49,409 nucleotides of DNA, taken from assembly GCA_032718475.1 (NCBI GenBank), contig JAUCBJ010003823.1:1-49409 (forward strand), in the 5' to 3' direction. The notes beneath the pieces were generated by a model. The model saw only the letters and a program-made list of their open reading frames with translations. It did not search any database and had not been told where the DNA came from. The DNA is from Nemertoderma westbladi. Its lineage: Eukaryota; Xenacoelomorpha; Nemertodermatida; Nemertodermatidae. Below, one piece after another: positions 45,490 through 49,409 of this stretch; position 1 is the first letter of the stretch; each line of letters opens with the position of its first letter. The position numbers and the translations under genes were made by a program.

Positions 45490-47991
45490 TCCACGAAGCT
45501 AAGGAAAATCAACTACTTTCGCTAAGAAAGATTTTCCTTAGCTGAGATGGTGTATTCATAGTGGGCTATTTTACTTGTATGAGGCAGATTTGGTTTTTTT
45601 TGACCGGTGAAAAAACTAGCCTTTAAAAGTACCCTGAAATTTTGCATGTATATACTACTCGTCGAGGCGCATCTTTTGGGCCGGGTCTCATATCCAGGAA
45701 AAATCTGGTTTCCATGGCAACGGACTTCAAAAAAAGTCTATGTATTTCAAGTCAATATTTATAACTCTATTTGTAGGAAAACTATAATAGATATAAACTT
45801 GGGGTTTCTCAACTCAACTATAAGGTCCATAGCAGAGCCGATTGAGGTTAAATAGAAAATCCAGTTACCTTGGCAACCGGGCTAAACAGATGTTAAAATT
45901 TATAAAATGTTAATTTGAGGCCTAAGGGCAAGGTGTTATGACTTGGGACCAACCCCTACCCCAACTATATAAATTATTCTGCATCCGAATTACATTGTTC
46001 TATTTTTCAGTTACCATGACAACCGCTGAAAACAGATGTTTTTATACAAAAATTATTCATTTGGACATAGACTTTGCGATAAAATTTTACAAAACTGGGT
46101 ATGTGTTATCTGGACCACTAGTTGGAACTTTTAGTGAAACATAAATTATTCCAGAAATTTAGTTACCATGGTAACTGTAGTTTATTAAACTCTATATCAT
46201 TCAAGTCTATATTGATAACTCTATTTGTAGCAAAACTGTAATATATATAAACTTGGGGTTTTGCTACTCATCTATAAGATCCATATCCAAGCCGTTTGAG
46301 GTTAATTAGAAAATACAGTTACCATAGCAACAAGTCTAAACAGATGTTAAAATTTATCCACGAAGCTAAGGAAAATCAACTACTTTCGCTAAGAAAGATT
46401 TTCCTTAGCTGAGATGGTCTATTCATAGTGGGCTGTTTTACTTGTATGGAGCAGATTTAGTGTTTTTTGATAGGTGAAAAAACTAGCCTTTAAAAGTACC
46501 CTGAAATTTTGCATGTATATACAACTCATCAAGGCGCGTCGTGTGGGATGGGTCTCATATCCAGGAAAAATCTGGTTTCCATGGCAACGGACTTAGAAAA
46601 AAGTCTATATATTTCAAGTCAATATTTGTAATTCTATTTGTAGGAAAACTATAATAGATATAAACTTGGGGTTTCGCAACACAACTATAAGGTCCATAGC
46701 AGATCCGATTGAGGCTAAATAGAAAATCCAGTTACCTTGGCAACCGGGATAAACAGATGTTAAAATTTATAAAATGTTAATTTGAGGCCTAAGGGCAAGG
46801 TGTTATGACTTGGGACCAACCCCTACCCCCACTATATAACTTATTCTGCATCCGAATTACATTGTTCTATTTTTCAGTTACCATGACAACCGATGAAAAC
46901 AGATGTTTTTATACAAAAATTACTCATTTGGACATAGACTTCGCGATAAAATTTTACGAATCTGGTTATGTGTTATCTGGACCACTAGTTGGAACTTTTA
47001 GTAAAACTCAAAACATTCCAGAAATATCTAGTTACCATGGTAACTGGAGTTTATTACAGATTATATCATTCAAGTCTATATTCATAACTCTATTTATAGA
47101 ATAACCACAATAGATATAAACTTGGGGTTTCTCAACTCAATGATAGGGACAATAGTCGAGCTTATTGAGGTTGATTAAAAAATCTAGTTACCAGGGCAAC
47201 CATGCTAAACAGATGTTCAAATTTATAAAATGGTTATTTGAAGCATAACTTTAAGGTATTACGACTTGGGACCAATCCCTACCCCCACTATATCACTAAT
47301 TCCGCATCCAATTTATATTGTTCCATTTTTCAGTTTCCATGACAACCACTACAAACAGACGTTTTAACAATTAAATCCTTAGTTTTGCACATTAACTACT
47401 CAATGAAACTGAATTGAAGTATGTGTCACCTGGAACCACAAACCGGATCTTAATGTAAACCTCAGCAGTTCTAGAAAAAGTTTTAAAGGCATATGCCTCT
47501 TAACTCTGTAAAGCAATGAAGTGATGAGTCAAAAAGTGTTTAATTTTCCTTAGCTTCGTGGTTGCATTTCCTTTAGGAAATGCCTTTCTAGTAAAATGAT
47601 AATTTGAAGCACAAGTTAATAGTATTATGACTTGGGACTAACCCCTACGCCCACTATATGACTTATTCTGCATCCGAATTACATTGTTCTATTTTTCAGT
47701 TTCCATGACAACCACTGCAAACAAATGCATTTTGATAGAAAATCGGTAATTTGGACATAAACTACAATATTTTCTGAAACTCAGTATATGTGTTATCTGA
47801 ACCACAATCTGTACTGAATTTTTTTTCAAAGGTTAAAGCAACAGTTCCAGAGAACTCTAGTTTCCATGGGAATAGAAGTTAATTATTGACAAATGCTACT
47901 AAACGAGGCTAAGCAACGAACCAAAGTGTGGCCGTTTGTTTAATTTTCCTTAGCTTCGTGGTTGCATTTCCTTTAGGAAATGCCTTTCTCG
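45490..47991 (+). mobile_element. HLE-9, interrupted by HLE-10
   Basis: Left end after AATTTTAG, right end CTTTCTCG at 47991. Excluding the nested HLE-10 the element is 1,267 bp. The interruption splits AAATTTA from TAAAATGATAATTTG, a string intact in sibling copies. Confidence 0.9.
46357..47591 (+). mobile_element. HLE-10, precisely nested in HLE-9
   Basis: 1,235 bp from TCCACG to CTTTCTAG. Its flanks join to AAATTTA/TAAAATG, exactly the uninterrupted core of siblings, with no duplicated or lost base. It shares the diverged right-core subtype of HLE-7. Confidence 0.9.
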
Positions 47992-48145
47992 TACCTAAGA
48001 TGCTATTCTACATGACAGGTCAGAAAAATTTTATTTTTCGCTATTTAATATTACTTAATACTAGTTAACAATCAAAAAAACTTGGTTGCGCTTAAAACTC
48101 TAAGGCTTTTACAGTTTTGAATCTAATCACATGAAAGCTTTTTTA
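47992..48145. other. spacer, partly poly-G-element sequence
   Basis: The last 50 bases (TTTTACAGTTTTGAATCTAA and on) match the minus strand of about 4640-4690. HLE-11 is inserted at GCTTTTTTA. Confidence 0.65.
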
Positions 48146-49409
48146 TCCACGAAGCTAAGGAAAATCAACTACTTTCGCTAAGAAAGATTTTCCTTAGCTG
48201 AGATGGTCTATTCATAGTGGGCTATTTTACTTGTGTGAGGCAGATTTGGGGTTTTTTGATAGGTGAAAAAACTAGCCTTTAAAAGTACCCTGAAATTTTG
48301 CATGTATATACTACTCGGCGAGGCGCATCTTTTGGGCCGGGTCTCATATCCAGGAAAAATCTGGTTTCCATGGCAACGGACTTCAAAAAAAGTCTATGTA
48401 TTTCAAGTCAATATTTATAACTCTATTTGTAGGAAAACTATAATAGATATAAACTTGGGGTTTCTGCAACACAACTATAAGGTCCATAGCAGAGCCGATT
48501 GAGGTTAAATAGAAAATCCAGTTACCTTGGCAACCGGGATAAACAGATGTTAAAATTTATAAAATGTAATTTGAGGCCTAAGGGCAAGGTGTTATGACTT
48601 GGGACCAACCCCTACCCCCACTATATAACTTATTCTGCATCCGAATTACATTGTTCTATTTTTCAGTTACCATGACAACCGCTGAAAACAGATGTTTTTA
48701 TACAAAAATTATTCATTTGGACATAGACTTCGCGATAAAATTTTACAAAACTGGGTATGTGTTATCTGGACCACTAGTTGGAACTTTTAGTGAAACTTAA
48801 ATCATTCCAGAAATTTAGTTACCATGGTAACTGTAGTTTATTAAACTCTATATCATTCAAGTCTATATTGATAACTCTATTTGTAGCAAAACTGTAATAT
48901 ATATAAACTTGGGGTTTTGCAACTCATCTATAAGGTCCATATACAAGCCGTTCGAAGTTAATTAGAAAATCCATTTACCATAGCAACAAGACTAAACAGA
49001 TGTTAAAATTAATAAAATGATAATTTGAAGCACAAGTTAATAGTATTATGACTTGGGACCAACACCTACCCCCACTATATGACTTATTCTGCATCCGAAT
49101 TACATTGTTCTATTTTTCAGTTTCCATGACAACCACTGCAAACAGATGCATTTTGATAGAAAATCTGTAATTTGGACATAAACTACAATATTTTCTGAAA
49201 CTCGTATGTGTTATCTGAACCACAATCTGGACTGAATCTTTTTTCAAAGGTAAAACCAACAGTTCCAGAGAACTCTAGTTTCCATGGGAATAGAAGTTAT
49301 TTATTGGCAAATGCTACTAAACTAGGCTAAGCAACGAACCAAATTGTGGCCGTTTGTTTAATTTTCCTTAGCTTCGTGGTTGCATTTCCTTTAGGAAATG
49401 CCTTTCTAG
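48146..49409 (+). mobile_element. HLE-11, best reference copy
   Basis: 1,264 bp, ending with the last base of the window. The 19-bp inverted repeat CCACGAAGCTAAGGAAAAT is at 48147-48165 and perfectly complemented at 49361-49379. A left-end hairpin has 14-bp arms at 48153-48166 and 48186-48199. The right hairpin is GCATTTCCT-TT-AGGAAATGC at 49382-49401, followed by CTTTCTAG. Core palindromes start at 48364, 48521, 48666, 48818, 48974, 49120 and 49278 (spacings 157, 145, 152, 156, 146, 158). No Rep or helicase coding sequence is present, so it is non-autonomous. Confidence 0.9.

Noticed and set aside
33224-48800. Repeated ~70-100 residue open frames beginning M(T/S)W(D)QPLPPLY and MKKLAFKSTLKF in most Helitron-like copies
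   Set aside because: They lie in the tandem core monomers, have no domain resemblance, end at different stops in different copies, and similarity is equally high outside the frame. They are open because the sequence is repeated.
32776-49409. CRISPR-like array
   Set aside because: The ~150-bp periodic units are homologous along their whole length with no unique spacers, and the context is an animal genome.

Overview
The window reads as AT-rich nuclear DNA from an animal, most likely a marine or other aquatic invertebrate; I could not place it more precisely. The evidence is a CCDC74/CCDC92-type coiled-coil gene, a secreted ten-cysteine protein of possible Ly6/uPAR type, vertebrate-style TTAGGG-like motifs, and a mixture of Penelope-like, LINE, Ty3/gypsy, tRNA-SINE and Helitron-like elements. 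There are no bacterial operons, no rRNA genes and no CRISPR array. Only two protein-coding genes look intact, and most of the rest is transposon debris.

Layout. 0.5-1.5 kb: CCDC74-like gene (minus). 1.85-2.12 kb: tRNA-derived SINE (minus). 2.1-8.3 kb: AT-rich DNA with a degenerate TTCTAGAA-bearing repeat, a short element that begins and ends in G/C homopolymers, a 300-bp direct repeat carrying telomere-like motifs, and a MITE with 18-bp terminal inverted repeats. 9.3-11.0 kb: decayed Penelope-like element (minus), including a GIY-YIG nuclease domain lying in a frame broken from the rest. 11.8-12.8 kb: LINE fragment. 12.9-13.4 kb: secreted cysteine-rich protein gene (plus). 13.9-17.5 kb: dead Ty3/gypsy element (minus). 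17.5-20.5 kb: nothing recognised apart from one perfect RFX-type palindrome and a promoter-like cluster near 20.6 kb. 20.9-29.5 kb: an unassigned Gag-like retroelement split by LINE copies. 29.6-32.4 kb: two direct copies of a 1.12-kb repeat.

The most interesting region is 32.8 kb to the window end. It is packed with 11 right ends and 14 left ends of one non-autonomous Helitron-like family, all in the same orientation. Each full copy (about 1.265 kb) starts TCCACGAAG. It carries a 19-bp inverted repeat that is terminal on the left but 30 bp inside the right end, and it finishes with a 9-bp-stem hairpin followed by CTTTCTAG or CTTTCTCG. Asymmetric inverted repeats plus a 3' hairpin are the hallmarks of Helitron2/Helentron elements. 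The core is a tandem array of about 150-bp monomers, each opening with a GTTACCATGGTAAC-like palindrome (the RFX 'X-box' type). Three monomer variants form a ~454-bp higher-order unit. Nested copies give exact empty-site reconstructions with no target-site duplication. A 2,307-bp part of the array is tandemly duplicated with no difference seen. No autonomous Rep/helicase gene is present.
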